The notes beneath the pieces were generated by a model, which searched no databases, was not told where the DNA came from, and saw only the letters and a list, made by a program, of their open reading frames with translations. The translations under genes were made by a program, and so were the position numbers. Source: Schaalia hyovaginalis (GTDB taxonomy: Bacteria; Actinomycetota; Actinomycetes; Actinomycetales; Actinomycetaceae). Taken from it: a DNA stretch of 64,000 bases. The stretch lies in the NCBI RefSeq assembly GCF_014208035.1, contig NZ_JACHMK010000001.1:1612001-1676000 (forward strand), given 5' to 3'. Below are positions 25,359-36,952 of this stretch, piece by piece. Position 1 is the stretch's first letter, and every line of letters starts with the position of its first letter.

Positions 25359-26294
25359 TCAGATCGAGCCCGTGAGGGTGAAGAGCCATGCGGTGAGGAT
25401 CGTCAGGGGCAGCGCGGCGAGGGTCGTGATGATGACGGCGCCCTGGGCAATCCGCTCCCCCGTCCGCGTGCGGGTCGCGGCGATGAAGGCGTTCTGGGCG
25501 GTCGGCATCCCCGCCATGACGGTGACGGTCATGAGCTCCGGGCCGCGCAGGCCGATCAGGAACCCGGCGCCGAGGGCGATGAGCGGTTGAACTGCGAGTT
25601 TGCAGGTGGAGGCGAGGGCGACCGCCGCGGCGTTCGCGGTGACGAGCGGAGCGCCGGAGCCGATCAGGGATGCTCCGAAGGCGATGAGGATGAGCGGGGG
25701 CGCCGCCTGCCCGAGCATCGACGCGGTCGTCGCGATGGCCTCGGGGATGGGCGCCTTCACGGCCGAGCAAGCGAAGCCGAGCGCCGCGGCGATGACCATC
25801 GGATTCGAATACACGGTTGCGAGGACGCCCCTGAGCGTCGGTTTGCGTCCGGATCCGGCCAGATCCGCCAGGACGAAGAACATGGGCGTGAAGAAGCCGA
25901 GCTGGAAGACGATGACCGGTACGACTCTGCTCGCATCGCCCAGGACGTAGACGGCGATGGGAATGCCGATGTAGGCGGCGTTGTTGAGGGAGGCCGACAT
26001 CGCTCCGAGGACGAGGTCACCGCGCGAGGGACGGAGCGCGGGCACGGAGATGAGGCTGAAGACGAGTGCGGAGCCGATGCCGCAGATCGCGGCGACGGCG
26101 AGGGGAGCGCCGACGACCGTCGCCATGTCCGCTTCGGAGACGGCGTGGAAGAGGAGCGCGGGCGACGCCGCCCAGTACACCACGGAGGTGAGCGCGCGCA
26201 CGCCCTCATCGCCCAGGGCGCCGAAGCGCCGGAGGAGCCAGCCGACTCCCATGACGATTCCGATCCCTGCGATCGACGAGATGATGGGGCCCAC
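25359..26294 (-). CDS. AEC family transporter (auxin efflux carrier-like permease)
   Basis: 311-residue membrane protein with ten predicted helices in two five-helix halves. It shows the broken-helix pattern of the AEC/BASS fold: SLNNAAYIGIPIAVYVLG in the first half and AGMPTAQNAFIAA in the second. Bacterial relatives export or import malate, malonate or other small acids. The substrate here is unknown. Lies between glf and metP on the same strand. Confidence 0.88.
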   Translation of the reverse strand: MGPIISSIAGIGIVMGVGWLLRRFGALGDEGVRALTSVVYWAASPALLFHAVSEADMATVVGAPLAVAAICGIGSALVFSLISVPALRPSRGDLVLGAMSASLNNAAYIGIPIAVYVLGDASRVVPVIVFQLGFFTPMFFVLADLAGSGRKPTLRGVLATVYSNPMVIAAALGFACSAVKAPIPEAIATTASMLGQAAPPLILIAFGASLIGSGAPLVTANAAAVALASTCKLAVQPLIALGAGFLIGLRGPELMTVTVMAGMPTAQNAFIAATRTRTGERIAQGAVIITTLAALPLTILTAWLFTLTGSI

Positions 26295-26337
26295 CCGACC
26301 AGCATAGGAGGTGGCCGGGCGAAGGCGCCCCCGGGCC

Positions 26338-28299
<1,962 letters not shown>

Positions 28300-28300
<1 letters not shown>

Positions 28301-29622
28301 TGTTCGAACCGCTCCCGGACATCCCCCGCCTCTACACGGCCGCCGCCGAATGGAGCGCGGTCGTCCTCTACGTGGTCCTGCTCACGCGCAAGGGGCCCAA
28401 CCGGAGGCTCGCCATCGGGGCCCCCTTGTCCCTGATCGCCCTCATCGCGATCCAGCTCTTCGCCGGGCGCCTGCCGGACTCGCTGTGGATCCCCGGAATG
28501 CTCGTCGCGGTCCTGGGGATCCTCGCCTCCGTCAAGCTCCTGTCGGGCGCCCACTGGGTGGCGGCGTGGCACCTCACCTTCCGGGCCTTCATCCTGGCGG
28601 AGTTCCTCGCCTCATTGGAATGGCAGCTCCAGGTGTACTTCCTGCCCCATGTCGATCCGCTCTGCGCCCTCGGCATCACGGTCATGTCCGCCTCCTACGC
28701 GGTGATCGTGCCCGTCTGGGGCGCCCTGGAGAACCGGAACTTCTCCTCCGAAGAACCGCTGTCCCTTGAGAACAAGGACCTCCTCATGGGGCTCCTCATC
28801 ACTCTCACGACCTTCGCGATGTCGAACCTGTCCTTCCTGTCGACCTCGACGCCCTTCTCGGGCCGCCTCGGACCGGAGGTCTTCTACATCCGCACCCTCG
28901 TCGATCTCGCGGGCCTCGCGGCCCTCTACGCCCAGCACGAGCGCATCATGCAGATCCGGGCGAGCGCGGAGGTGGCGTCGATCCAGGCGTCCCTCGAGGC
29001 CCAGCACACCCAGTACCTGCAATCGAAGGCCGCAGTCGAGGAGCTCGGACGCGCCCACCACGACCTCAAGCACCAGATCGCGCTCATCCGCTCCGAAGTC
29101 GACCCCGAGGCGCAGCGCGCCGACTTCGCCGAACTGGAGGAGTCCGTGAACGCCCTCGGTCATCAGTACCATTCGGGGAACCCGGTGCTCGACGTCATCC
29201 TCGCCTCGAAGGCCTCCGCGTGCAACGCCGATTCCATCGACTTCACGGCCGTCGCCGATGGCAAGCTGCTCGGCGCCATGAGCTCGATGGACATCGCCAC
29301 GCTCTTCGGCAACGCCCTCGACAATGCGATCGAGGCCTCGCGCCGGGTCGAGGACCCCTCGCACCGGATCATCAAGCTCGCGCTTCACGCCATGGGCGAG
29401 ATGACGGTCATCCGCGTCGAGAACTGGTACTCGGCCGCCGTCTCCCAGGACGAGTCCGGGAACTTCGTGTCCGCCAAGCCCGATCGACGCCGGCACGGTT
29501 TCGGCATCAAGTCGATCCGCTACACGGCGCGCAAGTACGGCGGCGAGCTTTCGACGAGCTTCGACGGTCAGTGGTTCACGCTCACCGTGATCCTGCCGAA
29601 GACCTCGGATCCGGTCAGTTGA
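28300..29622 (+). CDS. GHKL sensor histidine kinase (AgrC-like)
   Basis: 440 residues. The N-terminal half holds six or so membrane helices without an extracytoplasmic sensor domain, the usual layout of peptide-pheromone sensors. The cytosolic part has a helical linker, the phosphoacceptor motif ELGRAHHDLKHQIALI and the GHKL ATPase motifs FGNALDNAIEAS (N box) and RHGFGIKSIRYTARKYGG (G box). Paired with the upstream LytTR regulator. No small peptide or AgrB-like gene was seen next to it. Its 3' end overlaps the convergent glycosyltransferase gene by 8 bases. Confidence 0.9.
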
Positions 29623-30634
29623 ATCCGAGGATCGTCCGGGCGATCCTGTAGCCGGCCTTCAAGAACCTGTCGGAGCGCCTGCGGATAAGCCGTCCGAGGA
29701 GATCGTCCTCGACGGCCCGGGCGGCCGTGGGATCCTTCGCCTCCAGATCGGCCCACATCCGGTCCTTCATCGCCAGGTGCTCCGCAGTCCCCGACAGGAT
29801 CGCCATGATCGTGCAGACCACGAAGTTGATCCGCAGGTAGTGGACCATGTACCGGTAGAGGTTCTCGGGCACCGCGTCGCGATCGGGCATCGAGTCGACC
29901 ATGACCGCGTTCACACGCATCAACTGATCGAGGCGCGAGATCATCACCGGCTCATTCACGGACTGGTCGTCCCGCCCGATGAAGTAGCGGTAGAGGTCGA
30001 CATCGAGGTAGCGGAGCGTGCGCACCCACGGGAGCGGCGCGTGCGAGTAGATGTAGTCGACGTAGAAGGTGTGCTCGGGCAGATGGAGCCCCGACTCGCG
30101 GACGAGGTCGGTGCGCATCGTGAGCGAATGCATGAGGATGTACTGGTCGTAGCGGCAGGGCCTGACCTCCTCCCAGCCGATCGTCCGTCCTTCGGGCAGG
30201 ACATTGCGGTAGCGGACCGTCGCCTTGTGCGTCTTCCCCTGCTTCTCGTACACGTAGTTCGTGACGAGCAGGTCGAGCTCGCGCCCCGCGGCGCGCTCAT
30301 CGCGGAGCAGGTCGAGGACCTTGCGCATGGCGGAACGGTCGACCCAGTCGTCGGAGTCCACGACGCGCACGTGCCCGCCCGTGGCAGCGGCGATCCCGGC
30401 GTTCACGGCGCCGCCGTGCCCCTTGTTCTCCTGGTGGATCGCGCGAACCGCTCCGGGATGACAGGCGGCCCACTCATCGGCCATCTCGGGGGTGCGATCC
30501 GTGGAGCCGTCGTCGATGATGAGCACTTCGAGTTCGCCGTCGTAGTCGACCAGGGTGGCGAGCGCCCGGTCGAGGTACGCCTCGGAGTTGTACGCCGGAA
30601 CGATGACGGATAGGAGCGGCGCCTGCGCTGTCAT
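29615..30634 (-). CDS. Family 2 glycosyltransferase
   Basis: 339-residue GT-A fold glycosyltransferase with LSVIVPAYNSEAYLDRAL, IIDDGSTDRTPE, the HGGAVNAGI motif and the metal-binding VVDSDDWVD. The C-terminal part is helical and basic, without clear membrane segments. ATG 30634 has AAGGA about 7 bases upstream. It is followed by no terminator because the convergent kinase gene overlaps its end. The GtrA-like gene upstream is co-directional, suggesting a surface-glycan role. Confidence 0.88.
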   Translation of the reverse strand: MTAQAPLLSVIVPAYNSEAYLDRALATLVDYDGELEVLIIDDGSTDRTPEMADEWAACHPGAVRAIHQENKGHGGAVNAGIAAATGGHVRVVDSDDWVDRSAMRKVLDLLRDERAAGRELDLLVTNYVYEKQGKTHKATVRYRNVLPEGRTIGWEEVRPCRYDQYILMHSLTMRTDLVRESGLHLPEHTFYVDYIYSHAPLPWVRTLRYLDVDLYRYFIGRDDQSVNEPVMISRLDQLMRVNAVMVDSMPDRDAVPENLYRYMVHYLRINFVVCTIMAILSGTAEHLAMKDRMWADLEAKDPTAARAVEDDLLGRLIRRRSDRFLKAGYRIARTILGFN

Positions 30635-30740
30635 GTCGTTTTCCTTCATTTTCCGTGTCGGCCAGGGGACGGGCCGCGGTCCCCTAAGGATACGGGGCGG
30701 TCGGCCCGAAACCGAAGCGCCCCGAGCGCCCGGTCGCCGA

Positions 30741-31352
30741 TCAGTGCGAGAGCGCCGCCTCCTCGGCATCGCCGGCGGGGACCTGCTTGAAGATGACCTT
30801 GAAGATCGGGAAGAAGACCCAGAAGGAGATCGCCGAGTTGATGATCATGGTGATCACGTCGGCGATCGTCTCCCCGGCGCCGCCCATGGCCGAGGTGAAG
30901 AAGGAGTAGATCGGGTCCTTGTAGAGCACCTGCAGCGCCGCGGCGACGACCGTGATGACGACGTAGGCGACGAAGTAGCAGAAGGCGGCGCGCCACACGG
31001 ACGAGTTCGACTTGAAGGTGATGTTGCGCTGGGCGAAGAAGTTGATGACCTGCGCGATGAGGAGGGTGATCTCAACGGCGAGGAAGTAGGCGAGGCCTCC
31101 TCCCCCGCCGTCCTGAATGGCGCCGGCCGCGTATTCGAAGAGGTGGACCGTTTGGCCGTTGCTCACTCCGATCGGCAGGAACTGGAAGGCCGTGTCCACC
31201 ATCGGGGTCTTCCCGAAGGCCCATTTGAACGCGGGCATGAGGATGAGCTGGAGGACGGTGACGCCGTTGGAGAGGATGAAGAAGACGATGAACTGGGAGG
31301 CCGTCTCATGCTCTTCGGAGAAGTTCTTCCACCACCGGGTGAACGCGTTCAT
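30741..31352 (-). CDS. GtrA-like membrane protein
   Basis: 203-residue protein with four predicted membrane helices (QFIVFFILSNGVTVLQLIL, AVEITLLIAQVINFF, CYFVAYVVITVVAAALQVL, MIINSAISFWVFFPIF). The QRNITFKS motif between helices 2 and 3 is typical of GtrA proteins, which are thought to help move lipid-linked sugars across the membrane. A long loop between helices 1 and 2 is unusual. Co-directional with the glycosyltransferase and the GH3 genes. Confidence 0.78.
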   Translation of the reverse strand: MNAFTRWWKNFSEEHETASQFIVFFILSNGVTVLQLILMPAFKWAFGKTPMVDTAFQFLPIGVSNGQTVHLFEYAAGAIQDGGGGGLAYFLAVEITLLIAQVINFFAQRNITFKSNSSVWRAAFCYFVAYVVITVVAAALQVLYKDPIYSFFTSAMGGAGETIADVITMIINSAISFWVFFPIFKVIFKQVPAGDAEEAALSH

Positions 31353-31401
31353 GTGTGTCGTCGCTTTCGCTGTGAGTTCGGGTCGTGCGGCCGTGAGGCC
31401 T

Positions 31402-33804
31402 TCAGTCGTGGGGGCCCTCGAGGCGGCGCCGGGTCGCCCGGTTGGCCCTGCGATTGGAGAAGAAGCCCCCGACGAGGGCCCCGAGCCCCTTGAGGTGACG
31501 GCCGTTCACGAGGGCGACGAGTCCGTCGACCATCTCGAGCGAGACGAGGCCGTGGCTCATCTTCCCCAAGGCCCGGAAGGGCATGTTGGAGATGAAGTTG
31601 ATGTTGAGATCGGGGATCCCCGTCGCGTCCGCCTTCGCCTTCTTCTTCGCGAGCACTCGCGCGCCGAAGCGGGCCAGGGGCGAGGCGGCGCGGCTCATCT
31701 GGAAGAGGGGGTCCGAATCCTTCAGGGGGCCCGAGTCCGACTCCTCAGGAGCCTCGCGCCCGAGGAGGGCGGCGAATTCGGCGTCGCTCACGCCGGTGAC
31801 GCGCCCGCTCAGGTAGGCCCCGAGCTCCTCGCCCTCGCGCACGGCCTCCTCGCCCTCGACCTCGATCTCCCCGTCGAGCACGAGGTCTTCGCAATTCCGC
31901 CCGATGCGAATGCGCCACGTGCCGCCCTCGACGCTCCAGGCCGAGCGGGAGGCGTCGAAGTGGCGGAAGGTGTATTCGTCGAAGGGGATGGTGACCGGGG
32001 CGGACTCCCCCGCTTCGAGATGGACCTTGGCGAATCCCTTGAGTTCGCGGACGGGTCCCCACACTCCTCCGGGCGATTCGACGTAGAGCTGCGGGACATC
32101 CGCACCGGCGCGCTGCGAAGTGTTCGTCACCGTGAAGCTCGCCCCCTCGTCGCTGATGCGCAGATCGGAGTAGGCGAAGCTCGAGTACGACAGGCCGAAG
32201 CCGAAGGGGCGGGTCACCGCCGTGCCGGTCGTGCTCGTGAAGCGGTAGCCGACGTAGGGGCCCTCGCGGTACAGCGAGTAGCGGCCCGTGGCCGGGTACC
32301 AGGATGAGACGGGCAGGTCCTCGTAGCGGACCGGGTAGGTTTCGGCGAGGCGGCCCGAGGGGTTCACGGCTCCGGTGAGGACGCGCAGCGCGGCGGAGGC
32401 GCCCGCCTGGCCCGACAGGGACTGGTGGATGATCGCCTGGGCGCATCCCTCCCAGGGCATCTCCAGCGATGCTCCGGCCGAGAGGACGACGACGATCTTC
32501 GCGCCGGTCGATGCGAGTGCTTCGAGGAGCTCCACCTGGACGGCGGGGATGCGCATGTGCGCGCGATCCAGGCCCTCCGATTCGGAGAGCTCATCGAGTC
32601 CGATGTAGACGAGGGCGACCTCGGCCCTTCGGGCCAGCCCGACCGCTTCTGCGACGAGGGCGGGATCGGGCCTGCCGAGGCGGTCGTATCCTGCGGCGTA
32701 TCCGACTGTGTCGAGCGGGAAGCCGGCGAGGACTCCGAGGGTCGTCTCCAAGGATGCGGGGTTCACCTGGGAGGAGCCGGAGCCCTGGTAGCGCGGGTTC
32801 TTCGCCATGTCGCCGATGACGGCGACCCTCGTTCCGGGCGCCAGGGGCAGGAGGTCCTCATCGTTCTTCAGCAGGATGATCGACTCTTCGGCGACGCGCC
32901 TGGCGAGTGCGGCGTGCTCCTCGGCGGCGAGGGCGGGGCGCGGACCCCTCGAGGGGGCGGCGAAGGCGATGTCCAGGACCTCTTGAGCCCTGGCGTACAC
33001 GTCTTCGGCGTCGATCAGCCCCTTCTCGACGGCTTCGACGATGCGGCGGGCGGATTCCAGGCCGGGGGCGGGCATCTCGAGGCTGCCTCCGGCGGCGGCG
33101 GCCGCTGCGGCGTCATTCGATCCTCCCCAGTCGGAGACGACCATCCCCTCGAATCCCCATTCCCGCCTCAGGATCGTCGTGAGGAGTTCGGGGTTCTCGT
33201 GGGCGTAGGTGCCGTTGACCATGTTGTACGACGACATGAGGGTGCGAGGGCGGGCCTCTTTGACGACGATCTCGAAGCCCGTGAGGTAGATCTCGCGCAT
33301 GGTGCGCTCGTCGATGATCGAGTCCGAGGCCTGGCGCCGCAGCTCCTGGGAGTTCACGGCGAAGTGCTTGGGGCAGGCGGCGACGCCCTGCGACTGGATG
33401 CCCCGCACGAGTCCGGCCGCCATCCGTCCGGCGAGAAGGGGGTCCTCGGAGTAGTACTCGAAATTGCGCCCGCACAGCGGGGAGCGCTTGATGTTGAGCC
33501 CGGGTCCGAGGAGGACGTCGACGCCGAGGGCGCGCGCCTCCTGGCCGAGGGCGGCCCCCATCTCCTCGGCGAGTGAGGGGTCCCATGAGGAGGCGACGGC
33601 GGCGGCCGTCGGGAAGCAGGTCGCCGGCTCGGCAGCGGCGATCCCGAGGTGGTCGCCGCTGCCGAGCTGGCGGCGGACGCCGTGAGGGCCGTCGGACATC
33701 ACGAAGGAGGGGATCGAGCGGGCCGGCAGGGCCCTGGAGTCCCATTCGGAGGCGCCGGACAGGAGGGCGGCTGCTTCGAGGAGCGTGAGGTCGTGGGAGT
33801 TCAC
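31402..33804 (-). CDS. Family GH3 beta-glycosidase, cytosolic
   Basis: 800-residue GH3 enzyme in the normal domain order. The TIM barrel (1-300) has SDGPHGVR, GPGLNIKRSPLCGRNFEYYS, KHFAVNSQE, and the nucleophile Asp in MVVSDWGGSND. The alpha/beta sandwich follows (IGDMAKNPRYQGSGSSQVNP, EGLDRAHMRIP) and then a fibronectin III-like domain (PFGFGLSYSSFAY). About 100 poorly conserved residues end the protein. No signal peptide, so it acts on imported oligosaccharides. GTG start with GAAGGGAAG upstream. Exact sugar specificity cannot be inferred. Confidence 0.93.
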   Translation of the reverse strand: MNSHDLTLLEAAALLSGASEWDSRALPARSIPSFVMSDGPHGVRRQLGSGDHLGIAAAEPATCFPTAAAVASSWDPSLAEEMGAALGQEARALGVDVLLGPGLNIKRSPLCGRNFEYYSEDPLLAGRMAAGLVRGIQSQGVAACPKHFAVNSQELRRQASDSIIDERTMREIYLTGFEIVVKEARPRTLMSSYNMVNGTYAHENPELLTTILRREWGFEGMVVSDWGGSNDAAAAAAAGGSLEMPAPGLESARRIVEAVEKGLIDAEDVYARAQEVLDIAFAAPSRGPRPALAAEEHAALARRVAEESIILLKNDEDLLPLAPGTRVAVIGDMAKNPRYQGSGSSQVNPASLETTLGVLAGFPLDTVGYAAGYDRLGRPDPALVAEAVGLARRAEVALVYIGLDELSESEGLDRAHMRIPAVQVELLEALASTGAKIVVVLSAGASLEMPWEGCAQAIIHQSLSGQAGASAALRVLTGAVNPSGRLAETYPVRYEDLPVSSWYPATGRYSLYREGPYVGYRFTSTTGTAVTRPFGFGLSYSSFAYSDLRISDEGASFTVTNTSQRAGADVPQLYVESPGGVWGPVRELKGFAKVHLEAGESAPVTIPFDEYTFRHFDASRSAWSVEGGTWRIRIGRNCEDLVLDGEIEVEGEEAVREGEELGAYLSGRVTGVSDAEFAALLGREAPEESDSGPLKDSDPLFQMSRAASPLARFGARVLAKKKAKADATGIPDLNINFISNMPFRALGKMSHGLVSLEMVDGLVALVNGRHLKGLGALVGGFFSNRRANRATRRRLEGPHD

Positions 33805-33919
33805 GGCGGTCTTCCCTTCGGGTTCGCTTCGGGCGATCGTGCCCGTGAGCGGGGATTTCGATGGTGGTGGAGGAGCCGGTCCCCGGGGCGGGCGGTCTGG
33901 CGCCCGCCCCGGGATCGGC

Positions 33920-36880
33920 TCACTCGCCCTCGTCGACGCTGATCGCGCCCGGGGCCTTCACTTCGCGGACCCTGCGCGCGACGCCGTAGGCGCCGCCGAG
34001 GATGCCGAGGAGCACGAGCGCGGACGCGCCGTACTGGATGTACTTCCAGGTCGGGGGCGTGTAGGTGACGGTCGCACCGGGGGCGAGGCCGTTCATGGCG
34101 TTCGAGTTCGCCACCGAGTACAAGATGTTCTTCGTGGCCTTGCGGATGTTCGTCTTCGCCAGCGCCGACTTCGTGTCCTTGTAGGACTTGGACGGGGCGA
34201 AGGAGAGCGTGAGATCGGTTCCGGCGTCGATCGCCTGATCGGGACTCATGTAGTTGTAGAGGTTGAAGTCCGTGATCGCGAAGCCGGTGAAGCCCCATTC
34301 CTTCCGCAAGACATCGGTCATGAGGGCCTTGGAGCCGCCGGCCCAGGTCCCGCCCACCCTGTTGAAGGAGCTCATGACGGCGAGGGATCCGATCGGCGCG
34401 GTCTTCGTCGCGCCCTCGTCGTCGGCGATGTAGCTGACTTCGGAGCTCACGCCCTTGACGGCGATCTCGAAGGGCTTGAGGTAGAGCTCGCGGATCGCCT
34501 GCTCGTTCGCCCAGGAGGCGACGCCGTTGTTCACGCGGTTCGTCTCCTGATCGTTGAGCGCGAAGTGCTTGAGCGTCGTGTAGAGGCCCTTCTCGATCGC
34601 GCCCTGGGAGACCGCCTCGCCGAGGAGGCCGGACAGGAGCGGGTCTTCGGAGTAGTACTCGAAGTTGCGGCCCGCGAAGGGGCTGCGATGGAGGTTCATC
34701 GCGGGCGCGTACCAGCCCGAAACGTCCTTGAGCAGCGATTCGTTGCCGACCATCGTGCCCATCTCCTTGGCGAGTTCGACGTTCCAGGTCTGGGCGATCG
34801 TGTACTCGGAGGGGTAGGCGGGGCCGTTGACGGAGGCGTTGATGAAGGAGGAGAAGCCCGCAGGTCCGTCGAGGTCGGTGACGGCCGGCTTCGCGATCGA
34901 GGGGAGCGCCGCCGAGTTGTAGGCGCCGTTGAGGAGCATGTCCGTCATGTCGGAGACGTCGAGCGAATCGAGGAGCTCATCCCACTTCGGATCGTCGTAG
35001 GGGCGTCCGCGAAGATCCACGAGGGTGAGCTCGGTGTCCGCCCCGGTCGTGGGCTCTTCCGCGTCGGAGGCCTCGGCCGCAGCCTTCGCGTCGTACTCGG
35101 CGAATCCCGCCTTCGCAGCCTCGGAGGCGTGCATGCGCTCGGTGCCCAGCGGCGAGGTCGGGAAGGTGCCCGCGAAGTCGGCGCGCGACATGTTGAGGAT
35201 CTTCGCCGTATCGGCGGCGTCGTCGCTGAAGTCGCCGGAGACGTCGTCGAAGCGGTTGGCCGCCACCGCCGCATCGCTCGACCGGGGGTTGTCCTCGTCG
35301 TAGACGACGGTCTCGGCGACCGTGTAAGTCATCGGCTCGGTCCCCTCGGCGAGGGTGTGGGAGTCCGTGCGGACGCTGATCACGTAGTCGCCCGCCTCGA
35401 GCACGTAGGCGCCCTCGCCCTCGTAGTCGTAGGACGCCATGTCCTCGACCGGGAAGGAGACGGTGAGCGTCTGCGAGGCGCCCGGCTCGAGGAGCCCGGT
35501 CTTGGCGAAGCCTCCGAGGACGACCTCGGACTTCTCGATGCCGCCCGGGGTGTAGGGGGCCGAGTAGTAGACCTCGACGACGTCCTTGCCCGCGACGCCC
35601 CCGGTGTTCGTCACCTCGACGTCGACGGAGATGCTCCCCTTGACGTCGTCGAAGGTCTGGGAGACGACCTTCTGGGAGAAGCCGGTGTAGCTGAGGCCGT
35701 AGCCGAAGGGGTAGACGACGGCCGAATCGTAGTCGATGAAGCCCTCGGCGCCTGCCGTCTCGTAGTAGCGGTAGCCGACGTAGATGCCCTCCTGGTACTG
35801 GACGAAGGGGGCCTCCTGCGTGACCGTGGCGTTCGAGGCCGCGCTCGACAGCGCCGAGGAGGAGTAGCTGACGGCGAGGTCGTCGTAGATGAAGCCTCCG
35901 AAGTTCACGAAGGTCGGGTCCTTCGTGAAGTCCGCGGCCCAGGTGTCGCTGGTCTTGCCGGAGGGGTTGATCTCGCCGGAGAGGACCTTGCCGACGGCGC
36001 TGAAGCCGGTGAGGCCGGGCGAGCCGATGAGGAGCACCGAATCGATCCCGGGGTCGGCCTGGACCTCGCCGAGTTCCATCGTCGTCGAGGAGTTGACGAC
36101 GACCACGACTTTGTCGAAGTCCTTCTTCGCGAGTGCGATGAGGTCCTTCTCGTCCTTGTTGAGCTCGAGCTGGTGCTGGCCGTCGGCGTAGTTGTCGTCC
36201 CAGCCCTCCATGGACTGGGCGAGGTCGCCGCCCTCGCCGCCGGCGCGGCCGATGAAGACGATCGCCGCGTCACCGTATTCGGCGAAGGTGGACTCCTGAG
36301 CCCGGTACTGGTCGATGGGGAGCTCGCCGACCGTGTAGGTCGAGGTCGCGGGGCTGTCCATCTCGATGATCGCCCGGTCGTTCTCGGCCGCGAAGGCTTC
36401 GATGGCGGAGTAGACGGATTCGTTGACCTGGAATCCGGCGTTCACCAGGCCGGTCTTCGCGTCGATCGCGCTCGTCGTGTCGACCGATCCCGATCCGGAG
36501 CCCCCGTAGATCGGGTCCGCGGCCGAACGTCCGAGCATCGTGACCTTCGCGCCCGATGCGAGCGGGAGGGCGCCCTCGGAGTTCTTCGCGAGGACGATGC
36601 CCTCGCCCTCGATCCGCTCGATGAGATCAGCGGCCGGAGCGTTGAGATCGTCGACGTTGTCGTAGTCGGCGTCGTAGTAGTCCGTATCCCAGTCTTTCGC
36701 CGAGTCGGAGTTCTCCACCGTGTAGGTTCCGGCTCCGAGCTGCGATCCGATCCACTTGTCGAAGATCCCGATCGCGATGTTCACCACGACGACGAGGACG
36801 AGGAGGACGGCGAGGATCAGGATCCAGATCGCCATGAACTTCTTGTTCGTCATCGGGGGCTTCTTCGTTGAGGCAGCCAC
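33920..36880 (-). CDS. Membrane-anchored, circularly permuted GH3 glycoside hydrolase
   Basis: 986 residues with a membrane helix at each end (IWILILAVLLVLVVVVNIAI near 18 and ASALVLLGILGGAYGV near the C-terminus). The domain order is swapped relative to ordinary GH3. The alpha/beta sandwich (IVLAKNSEGALPLASGAKV, IYGGSGSGSVD, DSVLLIGSPGLTG) comes first. The fibronectin III-like domain (YPFGYGLSYTGF) follows, and the TIM barrel comes last, with NLHRSPFAGRNFEYYSEDP, TLKHFALNDQE and the nucleophile-type GFAITDFNLYN. A Glu/Asp/Ala-rich insert (near 560-615) lies between the halves. The catalytic part would face outward. GTG 36880 is the start, with ATG 36853 a possible alternative. Confidence 0.88.
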   Translation of the reverse strand: MAASTKKPPMTNKKFMAIWILILAVLLVLVVVVNIAIGIFDKWIGSQLGAGTYTVENSDSAKDWDTDYYDADYDNVDDLNAPAADLIERIEGEGIVLAKNSEGALPLASGAKVTMLGRSAADPIYGGSGSGSVDTTSAIDAKTGLVNAGFQVNESVYSAIEAFAAENDRAIIEMDSPATSTYTVGELPIDQYRAQESTFAEYGDAAIVFIGRAGGEGGDLAQSMEGWDDNYADGQHQLELNKDEKDLIALAKKDFDKVVVVVNSSTTMELGEVQADPGIDSVLLIGSPGLTGFSAVGKVLSGEINPSGKTSDTWAADFTKDPTFVNFGGFIYDDLAVSYSSSALSSAASNATVTQEAPFVQYQEGIYVGYRYYETAGAEGFIDYDSAVVYPFGYGLSYTGFSQKVVSQTFDDVKGSISVDVEVTNTGGVAGKDVVEVYYSAPYTPGGIEKSEVVLGGFAKTGLLEPGASQTLTVSFPVEDMASYDYEGEGAYVLEAGDYVISVRTDSHTLAEGTEPMTYTVAETVVYDEDNPRSSDAAVAANRFDDVSGDFSDDAADTAKILNMSRADFAGTFPTSPLGTERMHASEAAKAGFAEYDAKAAAEASDAEEPTTGADTELTLVDLRGRPYDDPKWDELLDSLDVSDMTDMLLNGAYNSAALPSIAKPAVTDLDGPAGFSSFINASVNGPAYPSEYTIAQTWNVELAKEMGTMVGNESLLKDVSGWYAPAMNLHRSPFAGRNFEYYSEDPLLSGLLGEAVSQGAIEKGLYTTLKHFALNDQETNRVNNGVASWANEQAIRELYLKPFEIAVKGVSSEVSYIADDEGATKTAPIGSLAVMSSFNRVGGTWAGGSKALMTDVLRKEWGFTGFAITDFNLYNYMSPDQAIDAGTDLTLSFAPSKSYKDTKSALAKTNIRKATKNILYSVANSNAMNGLAPGATVTYTPPTWKYIQYGASALVLLGILGGAYGVARRVREVKAPGAISVDEGE

Positions 36881-36952
36881 TATTTCCCAAGCTCCTTAGC
36901 TCGCGGGGTGTTCAGGAGTGCCCGTGGGGGCGTGTTCGGGACGAGCCCGAGG

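Noticed and set aside
33785..36871. Open plus-strand frame of 1028 codons antisense to the membrane GH3 gene
   Set aside because: Val/Asp/Arg/Gly-rich low-complexity translation, typical of the antisense of a high-GC gene. The minus strand has clear GH3 motifs.
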